DNA from: Reyranella soli
GTDB taxonomy: Bacteria > Pseudomonadota > Alphaproteobacteria > Reyranellales > Reyranellaceae
Reading direction: 5' to 3'
Assembly (NCBI RefSeq): GCF_007992495.1
Contig: NZ_BKAJ01000016.1
Span: 1 to 64,000, forward strand
Length of the DNA stretch: 64,000 nt
This document shows positions 20,095-30,214 of this stretch, piece by piece. The notes below the pieces were generated by a model that was not told the origin of the DNA, did no database searches, and saw only the letters and a list, made by a program, of their open reading frames with translations. Both the position numbers and the translations under genes were made by a program. Every line of letters begins with the position of its first letter. Positions within the stretch are counted from its first letter, which is position 1.

Positions 20095-20205
20095 AGCATC
20101 CTCCTCGCGCCGGCTCCTGGGCCGGCCGTCTGACCGAACGCCTAAAGGTCTTGAAAACCAAGGCGTTACTACGATATTGCGGTCCTCCAGACAGGGATCT
20201 GGGGA

Positions 20206-20230
20206 AAAACCGACTGAATAGCTCGGGTTT
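20206..20230 (-). promoter_or_regulatory. Candidate IscR type-1 site, weaker copy
   Basis: On the minus strand this 25-base stretch keeps the half-site TTCAGTCGG. By my count it fits the E. coli type-1 consensus (recalled as ATASYYGAC...AGTCRRSTAT) at 19 of 25 positions. It is offset 28 bases from the stronger copy at 20234-20258 and lies between that site and iscR. Confidence 0.5.
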
Positions 20231-20258
20231 AATAAACCCGACTGAGTTGGTCAAGTAT
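20226..20258 (-). promoter_or_regulatory. Candidate isc promoter overlapped by a strong IscR type-1 site
   Basis: The 25 bases 20234-20258, read on the minus strand, begin ATACTTGAC and continue to AGTCGGG. By my count they match the E. coli IscR type-1 consensus at 22 of 25 positions. A possible -35 TTGACC (20249-20254) and a -10-like TAAACC (20226-20231) with 17-base spacing overlap it, so cluster-loaded IscR bound here would block polymerase. The consensus is from memory of the gamma-proteobacterial literature. Confidence 0.62.
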
Positions 20259-20329
20259 CAAGAATCCCCCAAAAATGCTGCTCCGGCCCGCGTCCGGCTG
20301 CCAATAATGAGGGAAAGACCGGAGTCTAG

Positions 20330-21004
20330 ATGCCTGATGTGATGTTCACCGGCCCGGAGGGTCGGCTCGAGGGGCGCTATCACCAGAGCAAGGAAGAGCA
20401 CGCGCCGATTGCGCTGATCCTTCATCCGCACCCGCAGTATGGCGGGACGATGAACCACAAGGTCGTGTTCTCCCTGTTCCATGTGTTCGTCAATCGCGGC
20501 TTCTCGGTGCTGCGCTTCAACACCCGCGGCGTGGGCAGGAGCCAAGGCCGCTTCGACAACGGCATGGGCGAGTTGTCGGACGCCGCCGCCGCGCTCGACT
20601 GGCTGCAGAGCATGAACGCCGATGCCAAGTCGTGCTGGATTGCGGGCTACTCGTTCGGCGCCTGGATCGGCATGCAGCTGTTGATGCGCCGGCCGGAGAT
20701 CGACTGCTTCGTCTCGGTGTCGCCGCCGGCCAACTCGTACGACTTCGCCTTCCTCGCCCCCTGCCCCTCGTCGGGCCTGATCGTGGGTGCGGAGAAGGAC
20801 GAGGTCGTGCCGCTCGCCGATATCCAGAAGCTGGTGGCGCGGCTGTCGCTGCAGAAGGGCATCACGGTGGAATCGCGCACCATCAAGGGCGCCAACCATT
20901 TCTATCACGACTCGCTCGACAAGCTTGCGATCGACGTCGACAGATACGTCGCCAAGTGCCTGGTCAATCCGCCGGGCCGCGCGACCTCCAACAAGGAGCC
21001 CTAA
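20330..21004 (+). CDS. Alpha/beta hydrolase (COG2945-like)
   Basis: 224 residues. An oxyanion-type early motif LILHPHPQYGGTMNHK, the FNTRGVGRSQG strand and the nucleophile elbow GYSFGAWIG (Ser near residue 106) identify a small alpha/beta hydrolase; the catalytic His is likely in IKGANHFYHD near residue 196. Substrate unknown; relatives are annotated only as predicted hydrolases. It diverges from iscR across 235 bases that carry the IscR sites, so shared regulation is possible. Its stop overlaps the anmK stop tail to tail. Confidence 0.87.
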   Translation: MPDVMFTGPEGRLEGRYHQSKEEHAPIALILHPHPQYGGTMNHKVVFSLFHVFVNRGFSVLRFNTRGVGRSQGRFDNGMGELSDAAAALDWLQSMNADAKSCWIAGYSFGAWIGMQLLMRRPEIDCFVSVSPPANSYDFAFLAPCPSSGLIVGAEKDEVVPLADIQKLVARLSLQKGITVESRTIKGANHFYHDSLDKLAIDVDRYVAKCLVNPPGRATSNKEP

Positions 21005-22083
21005 GGCTCGTCCAGCCGGCCGCCCGTCAGCGGACGCGGCGCGCCGGTAGTTCCAGGGAATGTTATCGGCAAGCCGCGCAACGAGCGCACGGCTAGGAAC
21101 GCGAAGGCCTGCGCCTCGAGCGCATCGCCGTTCCAGCCGAGGCTGTCGGCCGTGACGACCTTGCCACGCGTCTCCTCGGCGATGGCTTTCAGCAAGGTCG
21201 GATTGCGCGCGCCGCCGCCCGAGATCACCCACTGCGCGACGGGCATCGGGAAGTGACGCGCCGCCAGCGCGATGGCGCGCGCCGTGCCGCGTGTCAGCGT
21301 CGCCGCACCGTCGGTGACGCTCAATCCCTCGGCCCATCCATCGTTGAAGTCGCCGCGATCGAGCGACTTCGGCGGCTTCACCGCGAAGTATCGATGCTCG
21401 CTGAAGCGCTCGACGCGGGCGCGATCGACCTTGCCCGACGCGGCGAGCGCGCCGTCGCGGTCGAAGCGCAGCCCGGCGCGCCGCGCGCACCAGTCGTCGA
21501 TCGGCGCGTTGCCCGGACCGGTGTCGAAGGCGAGCAGCGCGCCGTCGGCGCCGATCCAGGTCACGTTGCCGACGCCGCCGATATTCACCACGGCGAGCGG
21601 CTTGGGCAGCTCATGCGCCAACGCGGCGTGATAGACCGGCACCAGCGGCGCGCCCTGCCCACCCGCCTTCACGTCGGCGATGCGCAGGCCGCTCACCACC
21701 TTCACGCCGATGGCCCGTGCGAGCGCAGCGCCGTCGCCGATCTGCCAGGTGAAGCGCCGCTCCGGCCGATGGGTGATGGTCTGGCCGTGGAAGCCCACGA
21801 CGTCGAGCGTCGACAGCGGCGTGCCGCTCTCCTGCGACCAACGCTTCACGGCCTCGACATGGGCCTCGGTCACCGCCTGCTCGGCGGCCGTCGTCGCATC
21901 GCCGGGCTGCTCCGCGCCGAAGGCCAACCGGATCTGCCGGCGCACGTCGTCGGCATAGGGTACCGTCAGGAAACCGCCAAAAGACCTCACCTGCTCGCCG
22001 TCGGTTTCGATCACCGCCACGTCGACGCCATCGACGGAAGTGCCGCTCATCAGGCCTAGGGCGCGCAGGGAGGGTGAAGACAT
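21001..22083 (-). CDS. anmK: Anhydro-N-acetylmuramic acid kinase AnmK
   Basis: 360 residues. The N-terminal ATP-binding GLMSGTSVDGVDVAVIETDG is diagnostic, supported by GFHGQTITHRP, VNIGGVGNVTWIG and FDTGPGNAPIDDW. It phosphorylates and hydrolyses 1,6-anhydroMurNAc to MurNAc-6-phosphate in cell-wall recycling. Divergent from tyrS, 76 bases apart. Convergent with the hydrolase gene, the two stop codons sharing bases 21001-21004. Confidence 0.95.
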   Translation of the reverse strand: MSSPSLRALGLMSGTSVDGVDVAVIETDGEQVRSFGGFLTVPYADDVRRQIRLAFGAEQPGDATTAAEQAVTEAHVEAVKRWSQESGTPLSTLDVVGFHGQTITHRPERRFTWQIGDGAALARAIGVKVVSGLRIADVKAGGQGAPLVPVYHAALAHELPKPLAVVNIGGVGNVTWIGADGALLAFDTGPGNAPIDDWCARRAGLRFDRDGALAASGKVDRARVERFSEHRYFAVKPPKSLDRGDFNDGWAEGLSVTDGAATLTRGTARAIALAARHFPMPVAQWVISGGGARNPTLLKAIAEETRGKVVTADSLGWNGDALEAQAFAFLAVRSLRGLPITFPGTTGAPRPLTGGRLDEP

Positions 22084-22159
22084 ACGCGGATGCTGGTCCG
22101 TTGAGAGGCGGTCGGCCCCGTGTTAAACCCGCGGCCCTTTAGGGACAACAGGCGAAGAG

Positions 22160-23413
22160 ATGACGGCCTTCAAGTCGGACTTCATGCGGATCGTGCACGA
22201 GCGCGGCATGGTCCATCAGTGCAGCGATGCGACGCGGCTCGACGAGCAGCTCGCGAGCGGCGTCCGCACGGCCTATATCGGCTTCGACTGCACCGCCGAT
22301 TCGCTGCATGTCGGCTCGCTGCTGCAGATCATGATGCTGCGCTGGTGGCAGAAGACCGGCCATCGGCCGATCACCCTGATGGGCGGCGGCACCACCAAGG
22401 TCGGCGATCCCTCGTTCCGCGACGAGGCGCGCCCGCTGCTCTCCGACGAGCAGATCAACACCAACATGGCGGGCATCAAGCAGGTCTTCGCGAAGTACCT
22501 GAAGTTCGGCAACGGGCCGACCGATGCGGTGATGGTCAACAATGCCGACTGGCTCGACAGCCTGCTCTACATCCCCATGCTGCGCGAGGTCGGCCGGCAT
22601 TTCTCGGTCAACCGCATGCTCAGCATGGATTCGGTGAAGCTGAGGCTCGAGCGCGACCAGCCGTTCAGCTTCCTCGAATTCAACTACATGATCCTGCAGT
22701 CCTACGACTTCGCCGAGCTGCACAAGCGGCAGAACTGCATCCTGCAGATGGGCGGCTCGGACCAGTGGGGCAACATCGTCATGGGCGTCGATCTCGGCCG
22801 CCGCCTGCAAAGCGCTGACCTGTTCGCGCTGACGACGCCGCTGATCGCCACCTCGTCCGGCGCCAAGATGGGCAAGACCATGGCCGGCGCCGTGTGGCTG
22901 AATGCCGAGCGCGTCTCGGCCTACGACTTCTGGCAGTACTGGCGCAACACCGAGGACGAGGATGTCGGCCGCTTCCTGAAACTCTTCACCGAGATGCCGC
23001 TCGACGAGGTCGCGCGGCTCGAGGCGCTGAAGGGCCAGGAGATCAACGAGGCCAAGAAGGTCCTCGCCACCGAGATCACGGCGCTGGCGCACGGCCGCAA
23101 GGCGGCCGAGGAAGCCGCCGAAACCGCACGCCGCACCTTCGAGGAGGGCGCCCGCGCCGATACGCTGCCGACCGTCAGCGTGCCGCGCGCGCGGCTCGCC
23201 GCTGGGGTCGCGGCGTTCGAGCTGCTGCACGAGGCCGGCCTGGCGGAAAGCCGCAACGAGGCGCGCAAGCTAATCAAGGGTGGCGGCGGGCGGCTGAACG
23301 ACAAGCCGATCGCCGGCGACACGGTGATGGTGGGCGAAGGCGACCTCGATTCGTCGGGCACGCTGAAGCTCTCGGCTGGCCGCAAGCGCCACGTGCTGGT
23401 GCGCGCGGTCTGA
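22160..23413 (+). CDS. tyrS: Tyrosyl-tRNA synthetase
   Basis: 417 residues. Class I synthetase with the HIGH-type motif HVGSLLQ after [10 protein letters not shown], a tyrosine-binding region, [12 protein letters not shown] and the KMSKS-type loop [16 protein letters not shown]. The C-terminus is an S4 RNA-binding domain ([20 protein letters not shown]). It charges tRNA-Tyr. Preceded by a GGCGAAGAG-type ribosome-binding site, followed at once by a nested palindromic repeat. Confidence 0.97.
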   Translation: MTAFKSDFMRIVHERGMVHQCSDATRLDEQLASGVRTAYIGFDCTADSLHVGSLLQIMMLRWWQKTGHRPITLMGGGTTKVGDPSFRDEARPLLSDEQINTNMAGIKQVFAKYLKFGNGPTDAVMVNNADWLDSLLYIPMLREVGRHFSVNRMLSMDSVKLRLERDQPFSFLEFNYMILQSYDFAELHKRQNCILQMGGSDQWGNIVMGVDLGRRLQSADLFALTTPLIATSSGAKMGKTMAGAVWLNAERVSAYDFWQYWRNTEDEDVGRFLKLFTEMPLDEVARLEALKGQEINEAKKVLATEITALAHGRKAAEEAAETARRTFEEGARADTLPTVSVPRARLAAGVAAFELLHEAGLAESRNEARKLIKGGGGRLNDKPIAGDTVMVGEGDLDSSGTLKLSAGRKRHVLVRAV

Positions 23414-23416
23414 TTT

Positions 23417-23543
23417 CTTCCGGACCGCCGGCGTCTCGCCGGCTCATGAACCTACGGACCGCGGACCTCCAGGTCCGCATCTCATGAGCGGACCTGGAGG
23501 TCCGCGCTCCGCATGAGCCGGCCAGAGGCCGGCGGTCCGGAAG
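23417..23543. repeat. Nested modular palindromic repeat downstream of tyrS
   Basis: Outer arms CTTCCGGACCGCCGG...GGCTCATG (from 23417) and CATGAGCCGG...CGGCGGTCCGGAAG (to 23543) enclose an inner hairpin. The inner arms 23461-23478 and 23488-23505 (GCGGACCTCCAGGTCCGC and its complement) are perfect, with spacer ATCTCATGA. It fills the gap between the convergent tyrS and AsmA-like genes; the AsmA-like stop follows immediately, so it may terminate both transcripts. Confidence 0.9.
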
Positions 23544-23544
23544 A

Positions 23545-26500
23545 CTAAGGCGCGCGCTGCATTTCCGGCGACGGCGGCGGCTGGGCGACGTCCGGCTGTG
23601 AGATGAAGAGCTCGCGCAAGGCGCCGGGCGTCATCGCCGACATGTAGTTGACGTCGGTCTTGAGGTCGTCGAGCGGACCCGACAGCTGATAGGCCACGGC
23701 GAACAGGCCGCCATCCTTGCCGCCGGTCAGCAATGGGCCGAGCAGCGGCACGTTCGACAGCAGGTTGTTCAGCGCGAAGGCCGGCACGACGATGCCCGCA
23801 AGCTTGGCGGTGTCGTTGCCGAGGTCGACAAAACCCTGGGTGGTCAGCCCGATCGACTGGCCGCTGGTGCGGCCGTTCTTGATATGGATGCGATCGCCCG
23901 TCTTGTGGATCTTGGCTTCGAGGTTGTCGAACTGCTGCAGTGCATTGCCGGCGCGGTTCAAGCCGTCGATGGCTGTGTTCAGCGTGCCGATATTGGCGCG
24001 CGGCCCCGTCACCCTCTGCAGGCGATAGGGTCCAAGCTTGAGGAAGCCGTCGAGCGGCGAGCCGGCGACAGCGTCGTTGTACAGGCCCTCGATGTGGAGA
24101 TAGCCGTCGACCAGCCCATCGAGCCAGCCGGCATCCGACAGCAGCTGGCCGAAATTGGCGACATAGAAGAAGAGCTTGCGGCCCTGCCCCTGCGGCGTGA
24201 CGCGGAAGGTCGAGCCCTTGCCGGCGCCGATCGACAGGTCGGCGGCGGCGATGCGATCGCCGGCCAGCGCCAGGGTGCCGTTGACGTAGCCCAGCGTGCC
24301 GCGCTTGGTCAGGAGCTGCTGGATCTGCAGGGTGAACTTGGTGCTGGAGCGGCCCTGCGCGGCGGTGCCTGCCGGATCCTTGGCCGCGAGGTCGTCGCGT
24401 GCCTTGATCATGGTGTGGACCCGCGGCAGCTCGAGGATGGGCCCGCGCAAGGAGACCTCGACGCCGCCCGGCGCGCGCTTCCAGTCGCCCGCGACATCGG
24501 TCTGGCCGATCTTGATGTGGTTCACGGTGATCTGCTGCAGGGCGTTGTCGCCGGTGAAGCGCACCTGGCCCTTGCCGCTCAACCCGTTGGCGCGCGCGTC
24601 GAAGTCGAGAGTCGTAAGCTTGCCACCGGCGGCGAGCTTCATGGTCATCTGCACCTGGCCTTCGGTGCCCGGCTGCTTGGTCCAGTCGAGCGGCACGATC
24701 TCGGCCTTGGCCGCCTTGATGTCGAAGCGCCCGACCACCTCGCCCGTGCCGTTGGTCGCCACCTGGTAGGAGAGCGTCGTGCCAACCGGTCCGCTGAGAT
24801 AGGGTTCAGGCGACGGGAAGCCCGCCTTGGCGACCGCTGCCGTCGACAGCGTGCCCTTGAGATCGTAGCGCCGGCGAAAGGCCGCCTTGGGGCCGAACAG
24901 CTCGCGCCAGCCGATCTCCACGACATTGCCTTCGAGCTTGCCGGTGCCGCTGACGCTGAGCTCGGAGCTGCCATACTTGATCCGCGCCGTGGCGTCGCTG
25001 AGATCGGCATCGCCGATCGCATCCTGCAGCGAGAAGTGCGTCAGCGACGCCTCGGCCTTTAGGTCGAGGTCGGCGACGGCGAGCGCGTTCAGCAAGGGGA
25101 AGCCGATCGACACGTCGACCGCCACCTCGCCCCCCAGCCGGCGATAGTCGTAGAGCATCTCCTTGGGCAGGCCGAGCTTGGGCCGGGCCAGGAAGCGGAT
25201 GACGTCCTGCGCCGAGCCGGTGATCGGCATGCGGATCGCGGCGTGCTGCGGCGACGGCCCATCGAGCCCGGTGAGATCGATGGTGGCGCCGGCCGTCTTG
25301 AGGCCGACAGCGGTCCCGCTGGCCACGTCGAAATGCAACGTGCCGCCTTCATAGCGCGCGTTGCCGGACACGCCCTCCAGCTCGGGCATGTGCGGCATGT
25401 AGCGCACCTTCATGCCGCGATAGTCGATCACGCCGACCAGGCGATCGATCTTCAGCGCGGCCATGTCGTTGCCCGGCGCGCTCAGCGCGAACTCGGCGGC
25501 GACGTCGATTTCACCCTTGCTGAGATTGGCGACCGCCCACTCCCGGCCGCCGGGGGCGAACTCCAGCGGCCAGTAGTCACCCAGCCGATCGACCGGGATC
25601 TGCCGCACCTCGGCGCGGCCGGAGAATGACTGGCCTTCGGCCTTGCGCTCGCCGGCGCCGGTGATTGATACCTTGGTCGCGCCGAAGTCGATGTCGACGC
25701 GGTCGATCTTGGCCGTGTGCGTCGTCGCGTCGACAGTGGCGCTCGCGTTCACCGACTTGACCATATGCGAGGCCGGCAGGACGCCGGGCAGCGTCACCCG
25801 CCCGTTGCCGCCGGTAATATCGACGCCGACGCTGCGCACGTCGCCATGACCGTCGGCCTCGATGTGCAGGCGGCCCGACAAGGCAATGTCGACACCGCGC
25901 AGCAAGGCGACATCGGGCGACAGCTCAGCCAGCAGCGACGGCCTGAAGCCATCGACGGCGGCGTCGAGCGAAATGCGGCTGCGGTCGCGGGTGTAGACGC
26001 CGGACAGCGAGACATCGACCCAGTGGCCGGCGTTGCCGGTGAGCCGCGCCGATGCCGCCATGCTGACGCCGGCCGCATCGCGCTTCAGGCGGCCACGCGC
26101 CGACGGCGCGGTCCAGGTGAGTCCGGTCTTGACGTCGCGGATCGTGACCTTGGCCCGCTCGATCAGGATCATGTCGAGCTGGCCGATCAGCGAATTGTAA
26201 TTCGGCTCGGCCATGAGCTGCTCGATCAGCAGGACCAGCGCCTCGCCCTGCGATTCGGCGTCGGTGGACGTGAAGACCCGTCGCAGCATGCCGCCGTCAC
26301 GCGTGATGTCGGCTTCGATCGTCGGGGCCTCGATCGTTACCGTGGTCGGCAGGAACATGCCCTGCAGGACATCGCGGGCATCGAAGGTCACCGAGGCGGT
26401 CGGGATCGTGGCGATCACCTGGTGCTCGCCCTTGACGAAGCGGATGCCGCTGAACACCAGCCGCATGGGCTGGCTGATGCCACCCCATTCCAAGGCGATG

Positions 26501-26721
26501 CGCTGGATCTCGGGCTTGATGTCGTTGCCTGGCACGTCGGCGGCCTGGGCAAGGCGGTGCTTGAGGAAGTCGAGGTCGACGGGACCTTCCATCAGGCGAA
26601 TCGCGGCCACCAGGACGAGCGCGGAGACGGCAAACACGATGCCTGCAACGACCTTGATGCACACCCGGTACGTTCGTCTGACCAAAGGCTGATACTTCCC
26701 GCTTCTTGACGATGACGACAC
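23545..26721 (-). CDS. AsmA/YhdP-type large envelope protein
   Basis: 1058 residues with one N-terminal membrane anchor (about residues 22-44, VVAGIVFAVSALVLVAAIRL) and a very long beta-rich periplasmic body. The middle resembles the DUF3971/YhdP region and the C-terminus the AsmA-like segment (GFVDLGNDTAKLAGIVVPAF and a final GPLLTGGKDGG area). Such proteins are thought to bridge the periplasm as lipid-transfer conduits and guard outer-membrane lipid balance. The start is a GTG at 26721 with no clear ribosome-binding site; no in-frame ATG precedes the anchor, so the exact start is uncertain. Divergent from glnE. Confidence 0.82.
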   Translation of the reverse strand: MSSSSRSGKYQPLVRRTYRVCIKVVAGIVFAVSALVLVAAIRLMEGPVDLDFLKHRLAQAADVPGNDIKPEIQRIALEWGGISQPMRLVFSGIRFVKGEHQVIATIPTASVTFDARDVLQGMFLPTTVTIEAPTIEADITRDGGMLRRVFTSTDAESQGEALVLLIEQLMAEPNYNSLIGQLDMILIERAKVTIRDVKTGLTWTAPSARGRLKRDAAGVSMAASARLTGNAGHWVDVSLSGVYTRDRSRISLDAAVDGFRPSLLAELSPDVALLRGVDIALSGRLHIEADGHGDVRSVGVDITGGNGRVTLPGVLPASHMVKSVNASATVDATTHTAKIDRVDIDFGATKVSITGAGERKAEGQSFSGRAEVRQIPVDRLGDYWPLEFAPGGREWAVANLSKGEIDVAAEFALSAPGNDMAALKIDRLVGVIDYRGMKVRYMPHMPELEGVSGNARYEGGTLHFDVASGTAVGLKTAGATIDLTGLDGPSPQHAAIRMPITGSAQDVIRFLARPKLGLPKEMLYDYRRLGGEVAVDVSIGFPLLNALAVADLDLKAEASLTHFSLQDAIGDADLSDATARIKYGSSELSVSGTGKLEGNVVEIGWRELFGPKAAFRRRYDLKGTLSTAAVAKAGFPSPEPYLSGPVGTTLSYQVATNGTGEVVGRFDIKAAKAEIVPLDWTKQPGTEGQVQMTMKLAAGGKLTTLDFDARANGLSGKGQVRFTGDNALQQITVNHIKIGQTDVAGDWKRAPGGVEVSLRGPILELPRVHTMIKARDDLAAKDPAGTAAQGRSSTKFTLQIQQLLTKRGTLGYVNGTLALAGDRIAAADLSIGAGKGSTFRVTPQGQGRKLFFYVANFGQLLSDAGWLDGLVDGYLHIEGLYNDAVAGSPLDGFLKLGPYRLQRVTGPRANIGTLNTAIDGLNRAGNALQQFDNLEAKIHKTGDRIHIKNGRTSGQSIGLTTQGFVDLGNDTAKLAGIVVPAFALNNLLSNVPLLGPLLTGGKDGGLFAVAYQLSGPLDDLKTDVNYMSAMTPGALRELFISQPDVAQPPPSPEMQRAP

Positions 26722-26777
26722 GCCTGGGCGAGCGTGCTGTCGGACACCGAGAACAACTTAACCGACCCGTGCACCGC

Positions 26778-29731
26778 ATGTCTTGGCTTTCGACCGACCG
26801 CCTGCCGCGACCGCACGACACGGAGCGTCGCGATGTGGCTTGGACGCGATGGAATGAGACGGCGTCACGGCCCGATGATCCCGCTCAGGTGGCGCTGCTC
26901 GATGCCCTGTTCGGCAACAGCCCGTATCTGACCGAAACAGCCATACAAAACCCTACTTTTATGACCGATCTGTGGCGTCGCGGTCCCGACGCCGTGCGCG
27001 CCGATCTCGCGGCCGAGCTCGCCGCCGTGCAATCCGGCGCACGCGACGGCAACCTGCCTGCCGCCGTCGCGACGGCGCTGCGCCGGCTCAAACGCCAGGT
27101 GGCGCTCGCGGTTGCCGTCGCCGACATCGCCGAAGCCTGGTCGCTCGAGCAGGTGACCGGCGCGCTCACCGCCTTCGCCTCGGGCTGTCTCGATGCGCTG
27201 ACCGATTCGATCCTTCTGCAGCTCGCGCGCGACGGCCAACTCGGCATCGGCAAAGATCCCGCGGCCGCCGCCCTCACCGTGCTCGGCATGGGCAAGCTCG
27301 GCGCCGGCGAGCTCAACTACTCGAGCGACATCGACCTGATCCTGCTCTACGACCGCGACGCCGCGGCGCTCGCCGGCAACGACCAGCTGTCGCGCCACTT
27401 CGTGCGCGCCGCGCGCATGCTGGTGCAGCTGATGTCGGAGACCTCGGCCGACGGCTACATCTTCCGCACCGACCTCCGGCTGCGCCCCGACCCGGGCTCG
27501 ACCCCGCTCGCCATGTCGGTGCAGGCGGCCGAGCTCTACTACGAGAGCGTCGGCCAGAACTGGGAACGCGCCGCGATGATCAAGGCCCACCCGGTGGCCG
27601 GCAACCGCGCCGTCGGTGCCGCTTTCCTGAGCGATCTCACGCCTTATATCTGGCGCAAGCATCTCGACTTCGCGGCGATCCACGACATCCATTCGATCAA
27701 GCGCCAGATCAACGCACATCGCGGCGACAGCGCCGTCAAGGTGCTGGGCCACAACGTCAAGCTCGGCCGCGGCGGCATCCGCGAGATCGAATTCTTCGCC
27801 CAGACCCAGCAGCTGATCTTCGGCGGCCGCAATCCGGCGCTGCGCCATCGTGCGACCTGCGAGACGCTGCGCGCGCTTGCCACCGCGGGCCATGTCGCTC
27901 CCTCCGCTGCCGACGAGTTGATCGAGGCCTACGGCTTCCTGCGCAAGGTCGAGCATCGCCTGCAGATGGTCGACGACCGGCAGACCCACAGCCTGCCCAG
28001 CGACGAGGCCGGCGTGGCGGCGATCGCCACGTTCCTAGGCTATCCCGATTCGCAGTCCTTCCAAAAGGATCTGCTCGACCGCCTACATTGCGTGGAAGGC
28101 CACTACGCCCGCCTGTTCGAGGAGGCGCCGAGCCTTGCCGGCCCCGGCGGCAACCTGGTGTTCACCGGCACCGACGACGATCCGGGCACCTTGGCCACGC
28201 TGCAGACGCTGGGCTTCCGCGATCCGTCGGCAGCGGCCGGCATCGTGCGGCGCTGGCACCACGGCCGCTACCGCTCGACCGCCACGGCCCGCGCCCGCGA
28301 GCTGCTGACCGAACTGATGCCGGGCCTCCTCAAGGCTCTGGGCTCGACGGCCGCGCCCGACCAGGCGCTGCTGAACTTCGATCTCTTCCTCGGCAACCTG
28401 CCGGCGGGCATCCAGCTCTTCTCGCTGTTCAAGGCCAATCCCGCCCTGCTCGAGCTGGTGGCCGCGATCATGGGCAGCGCACCCGGCCTCGCCGCGCATC
28501 TTGCACGCCGCACCATCCTGCTCGATTCGGTGCTGTCGCCTGCCTTCTATCTGCCGCTGCCGCCGGCCGAGGAGATGCAGGCCGACCTCACGAGGCAACT
28601 TGCCGCCGTCGAGCATGAGCAGGACATCCTCGACCTGGCGCGGCGCTGGGCCAACGACCGGCGCTTCCAGGTGGGCGTGCAGCAACTCGAGGCGATCGTG
28701 CGTCCGGCGCAGGCAGGCCTCGCCTACTCCGACATCGCCGCCGCCACGATCTCCGCCGTGTGCGACCGCGTCGAGTGGTTGTTCGCCGAGGCGCATGGCG
28801 GCTTTCGCGGCCAGCGGTTGGCCGTGCTGGGGATGGGCAAGCTCGGCAGCCGCGAGATGTCGGCCACCTCCGACCTCGACCTGATCTTCGTCTACGACAT
28901 CCCGCCTGACATGGAAGCGTCGGACGGTCGCCAGTCCCTGGCGCCGATCCAGTACTACACCCGGCTCAGCGCCAAGATCGTGACGGCGCTCACCGCCCAT
29001 ACCAACGAAGGCGCGCTGTACGAGGTCGACATGCGGCTGCGGCCGTCCGGTCGCGCCGGGCCGCTCGCCAACTCGCTGGAGGGCTTCGAGAGCTACCATG
29101 CGCAGTCGGCCTGGACGTGGGAGCACATGGCCCTGACGCGCGCCCGCGTGATCCACGGGCCGGCCGGCCTGGTCGAGCGGCTGGCCGACATCGTCAAGAG
29201 CACGCTCTGCCGGCCACGCGATGCGCTCGCCTTGGTGCGCGACGTCGCCGACATGCGCGACCGCATCGTCCGCCATGCGCCGCCGAAAAGCCCGTGGGAC
29301 TTCAAGCACCTGCCCGGCGGCCTGTTCGACATCGACTTCGTGGCCCAGTACCTGGCGCTGCGCCACGCCGCCGAGCGGCCCGACCTGCTCGCCCCGCATC
29401 CCGCCGAGATGCTGCGCCGTGCCGCCGATGCGGGCTTCATCGACCGAGCCGACGCCGAGCGCCTGCGGGCAGCACGCACGCTGCTGTCCGACGTCCAGAG
29501 CCTGCTGCGGCTCACCTTGAACGGCGACGAAGCGGCGTTCGACGAGGCGAGCGCGCCCGAGGGGCAACGCCGCCTGATCGCGTTCACCGAGGGCGCCGAC
29601 GATCTCGCCGAGTTGCGGGCCCGCATCTCGGCTGAAACCGCCGCGGCGCGTGCTATATACCGACGCATCGTCGAGCAGCCGGCGCGCGATGCCGGCTGGC
29701 AGGCCCGCACGGACGACAGAAGGAGCGACGG

Positions 29732-29735
<4 letters not shown>
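26778..29735 (+). CDS. glnE: Bifunctional glutamine synthetase adenylyltransferase/deadenylylase
   Basis: About 985 residues. Two nucleotidyltransferase domains are visible: the first with GMGKLGAGELNYSSDIDLIL, the second with GMGKLGSREMSATSDLDLIF, each followed by a helical PII-uridylyltransferase-like domain. GlnE attaches and removes AMP on glutamine synthetase in response to nitrogen state. Start uncertain: ATG 26778 avoids overlap with the divergent gene, but ATG 26712 and a TTG at 26706 are also in frame, and none has a good ribosome-binding site. Overlaps bcp by 4 bases. Confidence 0.93.
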
Positions 29736-30196
<461 letters not shown>

Positions 30197-30214
30197 ACCT
30201 AGGGAGCGGGGCAA

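Noticed and set aside
20258..21490. Minus-strand frame of about 410 residues
   Set aside because: Antisense of the alpha/beta hydrolase and overlapping anmK; Arg/His-rich composition typical of a shadow frame in high-GC DNA.
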